NCBI GenBank assembly: GCA_030412945.1
Contig: JAUHJS010000004.1
Span: 124,001-188,000 of the forward strand
Direction of reading: 5' to 3'
DNA length: 64,000 nucleotides
DNA from: Shiella aurantiaca
Lineage (GTDB): Bacteria > Bacteroidota > Bacteroidia > Cytophagales > Cyclobacteriaceae
Positions 9,149-17,407 of this stretch are shown here, in pieces. The notes below the pieces were generated by a model that was not told the origin of the DNA, did not search any database, and saw only the letters and a list, made by a program, of their open reading frames with translations. A program made the position numbers and the translations under genes. How positions within the stretch are numbered: position 1 is the first letter of the stretch; each line of letters opens with the position of its first letter.

Positions 9149-10918
9149 ATGACGCCAACTCGTTTATTCGACATTTTTCAACTCCAGCTTCAGAATTTTC
9201 CACGTGAAAACGCCCTCAACCGCAAAGTGAATGGAGAATGGGTGAGCTACAGTACCCAAAAAATCGTTGAAATTGTAGATCAGCTTGCCCTCGGTCTCTA
9301 TAAAAAAGGCATATCCAAAGGCTCAAAAGTAGCCATTGCTTCAGAAAACCGTCCCGAATGGAATTTCGTGGATATGGCACTGCAAAAAATCGGTGCCATT
9401 TCCGTTCCGCTTTACGTCACGGTTACGGTAGACACCTATCAATTTATTTTGAACGATGCCGAAGTAAAACTTGCATTTGTTTCCAATAAGGAGCTATACG
9501 ATAAAATGCAGCAAGCGGCAGCCCAAGTAAGCTGGCCGGTGGAAGTTTTTACTTTTGACAAGCTCCCTGAGCTGCCGTATTGGGAAAGTGTATTGCGCAA
9601 AGCCGATTTCTCCGAGCAGGAAATTGTAACCACTTTATCCGAAGAAGTATTACCCAGCGACCTACTCACTATCATTTATACTTCGGGAACCACAGGTGTG
9701 CCAAAGGGAGTGATGCTCTCGCATAGCAATGTGTTGAGCAATGCCCTAGCCGTGCGTGCAATCCTTCCTTGGAAAGATACCCACCACATGCGTACGGTTT
9801 CATTCTTGCCACTCTCTCATATTTTTGAGCGCACCGCCAGCTACTTTTTTCAATATGCCGGAATAGCCGTGTACTATGCCGAAAGTATGGAAACGGTTGG
9901 CGATAACATCCGTGAGATTAAACCTCACCTTTTTGCTACGGTCCCGCGCATGCTCGAAAAGGTGTACGAGCGGATAATTGGCAAAGGCCGCGAGCTGACC
10001 GGAATCAAAAAGGCATTGTTTTTCTGGGCCATGTCGGTGGGAGAGAAATACCTTCCTCAAGAAAACCAAGGGTTCCTGTACGATACCAAATTGAAGCTGG
10101 CGAATAAACTGATTTTCTCTAAATGGAGAGAAGCCCTCGGTGGAAATGTGCAGCTTATCATATCGGGTGGAGCTGCCCTTCAGCCCCGATTGGCTACCCT
10201 CTTTTGGGCGGCTCAAATCCCCACTTTGGAAGCCTACGGACTTACCGAAACCTCACCGGGTGTTTGCTTTAACCGACTCGATATTGCCAATATGCGTATT
10301 GGTACAGTAGGGCCAGTACTTCCCGGAGGCATAGAAATCAAAATAGCGGAAGACGGAGAAGTACTCTGCAAAGGTCCCAATATTATGATGGGCTATTACA
10401 AGCGCCCCGATCTTACGGCCGAGGTGATTGATGCCGATGGTTGGTTCCATACCGGAGATATTGGTGAACTGGTGGAAGGAAAGTTCTTGAAAATTGTGGA
10501 CCGTAAAAAGGAGATGTTCAAAACCTCGGGAGGGAAATACATTGCCCCTCAGCTGATGGAGAACAAGTTCAAGGAATCTTCTTTTATTGAGCAGATATTG
10601 GTAACGGGCGAAAGTCAAAAATTTCCATCGGCCCTTATTGTGCCTAATTTTGAACACTTACGCAAGTGGTGCGAACTACATAATATTCCTTATACTACCG
10701 ATTCGCAAATGATCACCTTCCGCCAGGTGGTAGAACGCTACGAGAAGGAAATGGAGCGCTACAATGCACAGTTTGCCTCCTACGAGCAAATCAAAAAGTT
10801 TACCCTGCTCAAAGAACCTTTCAGTATCGATAAAGGCGAACTCACCGCCAAACTTTCTTTGCGCAGAAAGCAGATTGAAACAAATTATGCGGAAGCGATA
10901 AAAGGAATGTATACCTAA
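9149..10918 (+). CDS. fadD: Long-chain fatty-acid-CoA ligase (AMP-forming)
   Basis: This enzyme activates fatty acids to acyl-CoA with ATP and feeds the beta-oxidation enzymes encoded at 14.6-20.9 kb. The 589-residue protein carries the adenylate-forming motifs YTSGTTGVPKG (about residue 176), GLTETSPG, DGWFHTGDIGE and KTSGGKYIAP. It belongs to the FAA1-like long-chain group by its shape and length. The last 24 codons (from 10847) are repeated almost perfectly at 13914-13985, after an accessory island, and the two ends differ by one residue (MYT versus MYS before the stop). The gene was thus probably once directly upstream of marR. Confidence 0.92.
   Translation: MTPTRLFDIFQLQLQNFPRENALNRKVNGEWVSYSTQKIVEIVDQLALGLYKKGISKGSKVAIASENRPEWNFVDMALQKIGAISVPLYVTVTVDTYQFILNDAEVKLAFVSNKELYDKMQQAAAQVSWPVEVFTFDKLPELPYWESVLRKADFSEQEIVTTLSEEVLPSDLLTIIYTSGTTGVPKGVMLSHSNVLSNALAVRAILPWKDTHHMRTVSFLPLSHIFERTASYFFQYAGIAVYYAESMETVGDNIREIKPHLFATVPRMLEKVYERIIGKGRELTGIKKALFFWAMSVGEKYLPQENQGFLYDTKLKLANKLIFSKWREALGGNVQLIISGGAALQPRLATLFWAAQIPTLEAYGLTETSPGVCFNRLDIANMRIGTVGPVLPGGIEIKIAEDGEVLCKGPNIMMGYYKRPDLTAEVIDADGWFHTGDIGELVEGKFLKIVDRKKEMFKTSGGKYIAPQLMENKFKESSFIEQILVTGESQKFPSALIVPNFEHLRKWCELHNIPYTTDSQMITFRQVVERYEKEMERYNAQFASYEQIKKFTLLKEPFSIDKGELTAKLSLRRKQIETNYAEAIKGMYT
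10847..10918 (+). repeat. Left copy of 72-base direct repeat flanking the island
   Basis: These 72 bases are the 3' end of fadD. They match 13914-13985 with a single mismatch (10914 C versus 13981 G); the first 67 bases are identical. Both copies end at a TAA in the same frame. The unit looks like the left junction of an insertion into the gene end. Confidence 0.93.
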
Positions 10919-10948
10919 AATATAGAAGGTAGAATTAGGCTTAAATAG

Positions 10949-11992
10949 TTAACGTAAAACTTCTATGTAACGGGAATTACCTTCAGATAATAATTCTTGT
11001 ATTTCGGAAACTAATGATTTTGGCAAAATTACAGTCAAATCTCTTAAATAACTCATAATTAGAGCTTTTAGCTCAAAGTTAATAATAAGTCGTAATTCAA
11101 GAATTACGTATTCAGTTGTTTCGATAACTGTTTTCTGCGTCCAGTGAATCGGGTTACTCTTAAAGTAGTAAAACTGTTTTTTGGACACTTTGATTTGAAT
11201 GGTTTCAATTTCTTTGTCTTTGTAGGTAATACCTAAAACATGCTTGTATCTTTTCAATAAGGAATCTATGTCTGTTTCAATGAAAACGGATGAATCAAAC
11301 GTAAGATTGGAAATTCGATCTAAAGCAAAGGTTTTAATTCGATTTGACTTCGCATCCAAGGCGATTAAGTACCATTGATATTTGTATTCCCTCACCATAT
11401 ATGGACAAACCTTGTAATCTTCATCAGATAAATAGCGTTTTTGGTAATTAAAAGTAAGGTTTTGCTTGTTCTTAATGCTATCAAATAATACATACAGAAT
11501 GGGATTACTAGTTTCGCTATCAGGCAATTCCTCAAAATGTATAACTCTAGAGTTATTTGTAGAGTCAAAAGAGAGTATCTGATTGAATTTTTCGAATGTT
11601 GCTAGCAACGAATCTCGAAGTTGTTCATTCTTCATTTTGCTTTTCAGTGACGAAAATGCAAACAAAAAATTATTTAAATCTTCACTATTGAAAAAGACAT
11701 TATCATTGAAGGTAAAATGACGATTTGAATATTTGTAAAGAAGACTTCTTCCTCTCTTTACAGTTTCAATAGGTGCATTGAAAATGACTTTCATATTCTT
11801 AATATCGGTCTTTCGCAACGATTCGGGATTTGTATCGACAACCTCACCAAAAGTTTCTAAAAAGAAATCATCACAGGCGATAGCCAACTCATTTTTGTCC
11901 CATTCTAGTTTTCCGTTCTCTTTACGACCTCTTAAGCAATCATGAATTACTTTGAAGCGAAAGAGGTCTTTATTTCCTTTTATTCCGGTCAT
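10949..11992 (-). CDS. WYL-domain protein (ligand-responsive regulator)
   Basis: The 347-residue protein has a WYL domain in its C-terminal half, with the core YQWYLIALDAKSN followed by FALDRISNL, and an N-terminal half that is helical but without a helix-turn-helix I can recognise with confidence. WYL proteins sense nucleotides or nucleic acids and often control phage-defence or DNA-repair genes. The start (11992) is 53 bases from the divergent gene at 12046, which fits a shared control region. It is one of four genes in the AT-rich island inserted at the fadD end. Confidence 0.75.
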   Translation of the reverse strand: MTGIKGNKDLFRFKVIHDCLRGRKENGKLEWDKNELAIACDDFFLETFGEVVDTNPESLRKTDIKNMKVIFNAPIETVKRGRSLLYKYSNRHFTFNDNVFFNSEDLNNFLFAFSSLKSKMKNEQLRDSLLATFEKFNQILSFDSTNNSRVIHFEELPDSETSNPILYVLFDSIKNKQNLTFNYQKRYLSDEDYKVCPYMVREYKYQWYLIALDAKSNRIKTFALDRISNLTFDSSVFIETDIDSLLKRYKHVLGITYKDKEIETIQIKVSKKQFYYFKSNPIHWTQKTVIETTEYVILELRLIINFELKALIMSYLRDLTVILPKSLVSEIQELLSEGNSRYIEVLR

Positions 11993-12016
11993 TATTTCTG
12001 ACAGTTTGAAGTTATT

Positions 12017-12028
12017 AGTTCAAGAACT
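12017..12028. promoter_or_regulatory. Short inverted repeat in the WYL divergent intergenic region
   Basis: AGTTCAAGAACT has two 5-base arms (AGTTC and GAACT) around AA, in the 53-base space between the WYL gene and the unknown gene. It is a candidate operator for the WYL protein, but an inverted repeat this short can occur by chance. Confidence 0.3.
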
Positions 12029-12045
12029 TTGGGAAAAAGAATGAT

Positions 12046-12882
12046 ATGAAATCCTTATACTTTTTACCCATAAAAAGACAAAAGCTATTTTATGTCCACA
12101 ATTGGTATATCAAAAGATACCTAATGAATGAAACATTTTCAAAATTAGACGCTGTTGTAGAAATCTCTTTAATTTCCAAAAATTTCACAGAAAAGCTACG
12201 AGTTTCTCTTTTAGTTGATAATGAAGATTTAGATATAATAACCAGTTCAAATGTTTTATTCAGTTTAAAATCAAAAGCGGAAATAAATAAAGAAGGCTGT
12301 TTAAGTATTTCCTATGATTTTCCTATCAGAGTAAAACACTTTGATATGGTTTTAAAAGCCACCCAACTTTATTTTTTAAAAAATGACTCATCTATTGGCC
12401 CGCTCGAACTAGAGATTTATTCCCTTTTTGGAATCAAAATTATTAACAATAGTAAGCTGTTTATTCTGGATAAGCTTATACAGCATCCGAAAGTCACAAA
12501 GGTGAAATTTGTGGATGGTGAGCTATATAGCCTATCCAATATTTTAAAGTATTTGGCAGAACAGAACCAAATCTATATGAATTTAAAAGCTTTGGGCTAC
12601 AACGAAAAGACAGTTGTAAAGCTTCTAAACATAGATAATTTTGACATTATTAAAGACGTATTTCAAGCTATAAGTGAGGCAGATCTTACAGAAAACGCCA
12701 TTTCATTAGAAGCCATTAACCCTGCATACGAAAGTCTATCGATTGATGCTTTATCTCGCAAAATAGGATATATCAAAGCAATACGTTTAGCTAAACACTT
12801 TTTTAAATCCAGAAAAAAAATGGATTCGATTCAACAGAATGAAAATATGCTATTGCAGTCTTATATAACCCAAATGAACTAA
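12046..12882 (+). CDS. Unknown protein of the island
   Basis: A 278-residue protein that I do not recognise; a second start at 12124 (MNETFSKL) would give 252 residues and removes a Lys/Tyr-rich leader. It has no signal peptide or clear membrane segment. The first half is beta-rich (alternating hydrophobic strands), and the second half is helical with a basic segment HFFKSRKKMD near residue 255. Base composition is very AT-rich, like the rest of the island. It is divergent from the WYL gene and 2 bases before the next gene, so it probably heads a three-gene operon. Confidence 0.65.
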   Translation: MKSLYFLPIKRQKLFYVHNWYIKRYLMNETFSKLDAVVEISLISKNFTEKLRVSLLVDNEDLDIITSSNVLFSLKSKAEINKEGCLSISYDFPIRVKHFDMVLKATQLYFLKNDSSIGPLELEIYSLFGIKIINNSKLFILDKLIQHPKVTKVKFVDGELYSLSNILKYLAEQNQIYMNLKALGYNEKTVVKLLNIDNFDIIKDVFQAISEADLTENAISLEAINPAYESLSIDALSRKIGYIKAIRLAKHFFKSRKKMDSIQQNENMLLQSYITQMN

Positions 12883-12884
12883 TT

Positions 12885-13241
12885 ATGAAAAAGTTACTAT
12901 TGATGCTTTTTGCAATCACCACATTATTATCATGTCAAACTTCTCAAGAGAAGAGTGTAATTGGCAGATGGACTAATCTTGAAAGTAATAGTCTTGGAAA
13001 CATCGATGAGATTGAGTTTATTGACGACAAAAACTGCATTATTGTAATGTCTGGTATGATGTCTTTGGGAAACGGCCAAAGCTTTTGTACATATAAACGT
13101 TTAAACAACAGACTTATACTTTGCGATAATTTGCAAGGAGGAATAGTGCTAGACATAAAAAGCCCTGACACATTACTTGGATCAATTGGCCTAATAGAAC
13201 TGAAATTAATAAGAACTAAACCTAATCGACATGGAGAGTAA
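12885..13241 (+). CDS. Small lipoprotein
   Basis: A 118-residue protein with a lipoprotein signal peptide (MKKLLLMLFAITTLLSC, lipobox LLSC at residue 17). The mature part begins with a segment (VIGRWTNLE) like that of small lipocalin-like lipoproteins that open with a conserved Gly-x-Trp. I cannot assign a function. It begins 2 bases after the unknown gene and overlaps the start of the glycosylase-like gene by 11 bases, so all three seem to be cotranscribed. Confidence 0.65.
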   Translation: MKKLLLMLFAITTLLSCQTSQEKSVIGRWTNLESNSLGNIDEIEFIDDKNCIIVMSGMMSLGNGQSFCTYKRLNNRLILCDNLQGGIVLDIKSPDTLLGSIGLIELKLIRTKPNRHGE

Positions 13242-13908
13242 TAATGACGCTATTAAATTAAGCCAAAAGGTAGAAAAAGATTGGCTACATCTTCGCCCCT
13301 TTGTTTGTGACGGAAATCCCTTCAATTGTCAGGTTTTTATAGTAGGGTTTAACCCAGCCACTACAATCGAGAATAGTAAGTTTACTGACTTTTTCAGCGA
13401 TGGTGTTTTTGATAAGGAGAAGTTCACCGCTATATATCAATCAGCAAGAACTGAGCAACGTAAGAAAGCTGGGAAGGATGAAAACAAATTATCCAAAACA
13501 CGAAAGGGTATAGATTTTATCTCGACCCATTTGGAGAAAGAGGGTATCAAAACCCTTGAAACGAATGTGTATTTTAAACCAACTTCAAAAGCAAAAGAAC
13601 TAAAGAAGGAAGATAGAAATGCTAATCAGTTTCTCGAACTCCTGTCCCTTTTCAAAAGCTCTGGCAACCCCAAAGTGATTTTTATTCATGGTGGAAAAAC
13701 CTTAAAGACCTTTGTTAAGATGTTGAAACTTGAAGGAGACTTTGAGGTGAAATCTGAATCAATCGGAACGCATACATTTAAGCTAAATAATCAAAATGTT
13801 ACACTTCTTTGGACCTACCATCTGTCCTTTCAAAAAATGGCTACCGAAGAGATGCGCAAGAAAGTAGTTGATACTATTAAGAAATCCGTCATGAATCCTG
13901 TATCTTAA
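13231..13908 (+). CDS. Uracil-DNA-glycosylase-superfamily (Mug/TDG-like) protein
   Basis: The 225-residue protein has a pattern that resembles Mug/TDG glycosylases: VFIVGFNPATT (about residues 35-45) sits where those enzymes have their GINPG catalytic motif, KVIFIHGGKTLKTF is like the central strand-helix, and LLWTYHLSFQKM lies where the DNA-inserting loop is found. The Asn of GFNP fits the Mug/TDG catalytic Asn. This is a fold inference from motifs, not a proven activity. It overlaps the lipoprotein gene by 11 bases and its stop lies 5 bases before the right direct repeat, so it closes the island. Confidence 0.5.
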   Translation: MESNNDAIKLSQKVEKDWLHLRPFVCDGNPFNCQVFIVGFNPATTIENSKFTDFFSDGVFDKEKFTAIYQSARTEQRKKAGKDENKLSKTRKGIDFISTHLEKEGIKTLETNVYFKPTSKAKELKKEDRNANQFLELLSLFKSSGNPKVIFIHGGKTLKTFVKMLKLEGDFEVKSESIGTHTFKLNNQNVTLLWTYHLSFQKMATEEMRKKVVDTIKKSVMNPVS

Positions 13909-13913
13909 TGCTT

Positions 13914-13985
13914 GCCAAACTTTCTTTGCGCAGAAAGCAGATTGAAACAAATTATGCGGAAGCGATAAAAGGAATGTATAGCTAA
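13914..13985 (+). repeat. Right copy of 72-base direct repeat (displaced fadD 3' end)
   Basis: A second copy of the last 24 codons of fadD, including the stop, differing from the left copy at one base (13981 G versus C). It has no start and is not a gene. Its presence just before the marR operon shows where fadD ended before the 3067-base unit was inserted. Confidence 0.93.
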
Positions 13986-14025
13986 GTCTTTGGCACAAAC
14001 GTTTCCACACAAGCGATAAAATTTT

Positions 14026-14059
14026 AAAGAAAATAGTATGCATGCATACTATTTTCTTT
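14026..14059. promoter_or_regulatory. 34-base perfect palindrome upstream of marR
   Basis: The sequence reads the same on both strands over 34 bases, with core AGTATGCATGCATACT and AT-rich arms. It lies 66 bases before the MarR start and 40 bases after the displaced fadD stop. It could be the operator of the MarR protein, which binds such palindromes, or the former fadD terminator, since a T-rich run follows. I cannot decide between them. Confidence 0.6.
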
Positions 14060-14078
14060 TTAACTTGGGTTCAATTCC

Positions 14079-14104
14079 AAAAAGGACATCTTTTTGTCCT
14101 CTTT
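14079..14104 (+). promoter_or_regulatory. Small imperfect hairpin in the marR leader
   Basis: AGGACA and TGTCCT form a 6-base stem around TCTTTT, extended by an A-run and a T-run with one mismatch. It could be a weak terminator or a leader structure; the stem is too short to be sure. Confidence 0.3.
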
Positions 14105-14125
14105 TAATTAAAACCCAACAATCGA

Positions 14126-14569
14126 TTGAAACGCGAAGAATCCATAGACTACAACATCAAGGCCAGCTGGCATGCCATCTCGCGCATGTACAATCAGCAA
14201 GCGGCCAAGTATGACATCACCACCTCTATCGGTTTCGTATTATTGAACATCGATTCCGAAGAAGGAACACCCGCTACCAAGATAGCCCCTCTTATGGGCC
14301 TCGAAGCCCGAAGCCTTACCCGCATGCTCAAAAGCATGGAAGAGAAAGGTCTCATTTTCAAAAAAGCCGATCCTACTGATAAGCGTTCGGTACGTATTTA
14401 CCTTACCCCCGAAGGCAAGAAGAAGAAAGAAGTGAGCAGGCGCACGGTGAAAGCCTTTAACCAAGCCGTGCTTTCAGAAGTACCTCAGGATAAACTCAAT
14501 GCCTTTTTCGAAGTGGTAGGCAAAATCAATGAACTGATAGAAGACAACAAAATTTTATTTACTGTATAA
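14126..14569 (+). CDS. MarR-family transcriptional regulator of the fad operon
   Basis: A 147-residue winged-helix protein of MarR type. The DNA-binding part spans about residues 47-105, with ATKIAPLMGLEARSLTRML as helix-turn-helix and TDKRSVRIYLTPEGKKKK as the wing. MarR-type repressors often respond to fatty acyl or phenolic ligands. Here it stands first in a beta-oxidation operon, and probably controls it. The start is TTG at 14126 and no ATG fits better. The gap to the next gene is 22 bases. The perfect palindrome at 14026-14059 is the best operator candidate. Confidence 0.85.
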   Translation: MKREESIDYNIKASWHAISRMYNQQAAKYDITTSIGFVLLNIDSEEGTPATKIAPLMGLEARSLTRMLKSMEEKGLIFKKADPTDKRSVRIYLTPEGKKKKEVSRRTVKAFNQAVLSEVPQDKLNAFFEVVGKINELIEDNKILFTV

Positions 14570-14591
14570 ACTCCCTGCAATTATTCCAAAT

Positions 14592-16994
14592 ATGAACAGA
14601 ACCATTAAAAAAGTTGCCGTTTTGGGCTCAGGAATCATGGGGTCGCGCATTGCTTGCCACTTTGCCAATATTGGCTTGGAAGTTCTTCTGCTCGACATCG
14701 TTCCGCGCGAGCTCTCCGAAGCGGAAAAGGCCAAAGGCCTGAATGAACAGCATCCGGCTTTTCGAAACCGTATCGTTACTGAAGCTTTTCAGTCGGCCGT
14801 AAAGTCAAATCCCGCACCACTTTACCACAGCTCGTTTGCATCACGCATCAGCCTCGGAAACTTTGATGACAACATGAAAGACATCAAAGATTACGACTGG
14901 GTGATAGAAGTGGTAGTGGAAAATCTGGACATCAAGAAAAAGGTGTTCGAACAAGTGGAAAAGCACCGCAAACCCGGTACACTCATCACTTCCAATACTT
15001 CAGGTATTCCAATTCACCTGATGCTGGAGGGTAGAAGTGATGATTTCCAAAACCACTTCTGCGGAACGCACTTCTTCAATCCGCCCCGCTACTTAAAATT
15101 GCTCGAAATCATACCTACTCCAAAAACCGACCAGTCGGTGGTAGATTTCTTGATGCATTATGGCGATGTGTTTCTGGGCAAAACCATGGTATTGTGTAAA
15201 GATACACCCGCCTTTATTGCCAACCGCGTGGGGATTTATGCCATCTTGAAAGTGGTAGATTCTATGCGCAAGCTGGATTTGAACATTGACGAAATCGATA
15301 AACTTACTGGTCCAGTAATTGGCCGTCCGAAATCGGCTACCTTCCGTACCTCCGATGTGGTAGGTTTGGATACCTTAGTAAAAGTGGCCAATGGTCTTTA
15401 CCAAGGTTTACCAAAAGATGAAGCCTGCGATACCTTCAAACTTCCAGAGGTGATTGCCAAAATGGAAGAGAACAAATGGCTGGGCGATAAAACGGGCCAA
15501 GGGTTTTACAAGAAAACCAAAAATGCCAAGGGCGAAACCGAAATCCTTACGCTGGATTTAAAAACCCTAGAATACAAAGAAAAGCAAAAGGTGAAATTCC
15601 CTACGCTGGAGCTCACCAAAACCATAGACCGCGTAAAAGACCGCTTCAAAGTACTTTTGGGCGGTAAAGATAAGGCCGGAGAATTCTACCGCGATTCTTT
15701 CTATGGCTTGTTCCAATACGTATCTAACCGCATTCCGGAGATTTCGGATGATTTATACAAAATCGATGATGCCCTCCGCACCGGATTCGGCTGGGAGCTG
15801 GGCCCTTTCGAAACTTGGGATTCGGTATCGGTGAAAGATAGCGTGGCCAAAATGGAAGCGGCTGGTTATAAGCCCAATCAGTGGGTGTACGATATGCTGG
15901 CCACTGGCGCGGAATCCTTCTACAAAGTAGAAAATGGCGTTCGCAAATATTATGACATCCCCAGCAAAGGCTACAAGGCCATTCCGGGAACCGAAGGATT
16001 TATCATTTTGGATAATATCCGCAAAAACTCTGTAGTGTGGAAGAATGCCGGAGCTACTGTCCACGATTTGGGCGATGGCATCTTGAACCTGGAATTCCAT
16101 ACCAAAATGAACACCATGGGCAGCGAAGTGGTAGAAGGAATCAACAAGGCTGTTGCCTTGGCCGAGGAAAACTACCGCGGACTGGTAATTGCCAACAACG
16201 GAACCAATTTCTCTGCTGGTGCTAACCTTGCCCTCGTATTTATGTATGCCATTGAGCAGGAATACGATGAAGTAGATTTCATGATTCGTCAGTTCCAAAA
16301 CACTACTATGCGTGCCCGCTATTCTTCGGTGCCTGTGGTGGTAGCACCTCATGCCCTTACCTTAGGCGGTGGTTGTGAACTTACCCTTCATGCAGACAGA
16401 GTTGTGGCGGCAGCCGAAACCTATATTGGTTTGGTAGAAGTGGGTGTAGGTCTTATCCCTGGTGGTGGGGGTACGAAAGAATTCGCTTTGCGCGTATCCG
16501 ATGGACTCGAAACCGGAGATGTGGAATACAATGCTTTGCAGAATGCCTTTATGAATATTGCTACGGCCAAAGTGGCAACCTCTGCGCATGAAGCCCGCGA
16601 TATGAATATCCTCCGTAAATCGGATTTGATTGTGGTGAACAATGACCGCAGAATAGCCGAGGCAAAGGCCGAAGCCATACGCTTGGCAGATGCCGGATAT
16701 ACCAAACCGGTGCACCGCAAAGACATCAAAGTACAAGGAAAAGGTGGTATGGCGTTATTCTTAGCAGGTGTCAATGGCATGCGCATGGGGAATTACATTT
16801 CCGACCACGATAAAAAGATAGCGGAAAAAATCGCCTATGTGATGTGCGGTGGCGATTTGAGTTATCCACAAACCGTATCGGAACAATACCTACTCGACTT
16901 GGAAAGAGAAGCTTTCCTAAGCCTAACCGGAGAAAAGAAAACGCTTGAAAGAATTCAGGCGATACTTCAGGGAGGAAAGCCACTTCGTAATTAG
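14592..16994 (+). CDS. fadB: 3-hydroxyacyl-CoA dehydrogenase / enoyl-CoA hydratase (fused)
   Basis: A bifunctional beta-oxidation enzyme of 800 residues. The dehydrogenase comes first: NAD motif VLGSGIMGSRIACHF (about residues 10-24), then the two C-terminal 3HCDH segments. The hydratase comes second, with NNGTNFSAGANL and the oxyanion/active region VGVGLIPGGGGTKE near residues 617-630. This order, the reverse of E. coli FadB, is usual in Bacteroidota. It is the second gene of the operon and is followed by an S23 cassette, then by thiolase. Confidence 0.95.
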   Translation: MNRTIKKVAVLGSGIMGSRIACHFANIGLEVLLLDIVPRELSEAEKAKGLNEQHPAFRNRIVTEAFQSAVKSNPAPLYHSSFASRISLGNFDDNMKDIKDYDWVIEVVVENLDIKKKVFEQVEKHRKPGTLITSNTSGIPIHLMLEGRSDDFQNHFCGTHFFNPPRYLKLLEIIPTPKTDQSVVDFLMHYGDVFLGKTMVLCKDTPAFIANRVGIYAILKVVDSMRKLDLNIDEIDKLTGPVIGRPKSATFRTSDVVGLDTLVKVANGLYQGLPKDEACDTFKLPEVIAKMEENKWLGDKTGQGFYKKTKNAKGETEILTLDLKTLEYKEKQKVKFPTLELTKTIDRVKDRFKVLLGGKDKAGEFYRDSFYGLFQYVSNRIPEISDDLYKIDDALRTGFGWELGPFETWDSVSVKDSVAKMEAAGYKPNQWVYDMLATGAESFYKVENGVRKYYDIPSKGYKAIPGTEGFIILDNIRKNSVVWKNAGATVHDLGDGILNLEFHTKMNTMGSEVVEGINKAVALAEENYRGLVIANNGTNFSAGANLALVFMYAIEQEYDEVDFMIRQFQNTTMRARYSSVPVVVAPHALTLGGGCELTLHADRVVAAAETYIGLVEVGVGLIPGGGGTKEFALRVSDGLETGDVEYNALQNAFMNIATAKVATSAHEARDMNILRKSDLIVVNNDRRIAEAKAEAIRLADAGYTKPVHRKDIKVQGKGGMALFLAGVNGMRMGNYISDHDKKIAEKIAYVMCGGDLSYPQTVSEQYLLDLEREAFLSLTGEKKTLERIQAILQGGKPLRN

Positions 16995-17029
16995 ACGAAG
17001 AGAGTATAGATAATAGACACAAGACTGGA

Positions 17030-17389
17030 ATGCATAATTTGAAAGAGATTAAAGTTTGGCAAAAAGCAGTAGAGTTAAGTATTGACATCTATCAGCTTAC
17101 CCAATCATTCCCTCAAGAAGAGAAATTTGGTTTAGTCTCTCAAATGCGCAGATCCTCAGTTTCTATTGCCTCTAATATTGCCGAAGGTGCAGGACGAAGT
17201 TCTGATAAAGAGTTTGCTCAGTTTTTGGCTATTGCTAATGGCTCATCATTTGAGCTTTTAACCCAATGTACCATCAGGGGCAAACTACAATTTTTGAATA
17301 TTGCGGATTTTGAAAAAGTAGAGAATCAAATTATGGAACTCCAGAAAATGATTTATGCATTCAAAAACCGTCTAAAATCTAATGTCTAA
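17030..17389 (+). CDS. S23-type four-helix-bundle protein, cassette 1
   Basis: A 119-residue four-helix-bundle protein with the family signature SVSIASNIAEGAGR (about residues 45-58) and the first-helix pattern IKVWQKAVEL. Members of this family (TIGR02436) occur inside 23S rRNA genes as intervening sequences, and as free-standing genes or in diversity-generating retroelements (Avd). Their function here is unknown. It lies between fadB and thiolase in the same orientation, as an insertion that would leave the operon intact. Its flanks carry words of the TTAGAC/ATAGAC type on the left (about 16992-17025) and their complement GTCTAAT/GTCTAAC on the right (17384-17399). Confidence 0.85.
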   Translation: MHNLKEIKVWQKAVELSIDIYQLTQSFPQEEKFGLVSQMRRSSVSIASNIAEGAGRSSDKEFAQFLAIANGSSFELLTQCTIRGKLQFLNIADFEKVENQIMELQKMIYAFKNRLKSNV

Positions 17390-17407
17390 TTGTCTAACAT
17401 CTAAAAT

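Noticed and set aside
9196..9211. A further parS-like sequence near the start of fadD (TTTTCCACGTGAAAAC)
   Set aside because: Three arm positions differ and it is part of the reading frame; two better sites lie at 2421 and 2458.
15753..16786. Minus-strand frames of 121-199 codons under fadB
   Set aside because: No family likeness or start context; fadB is clearly coded on the plus strand.
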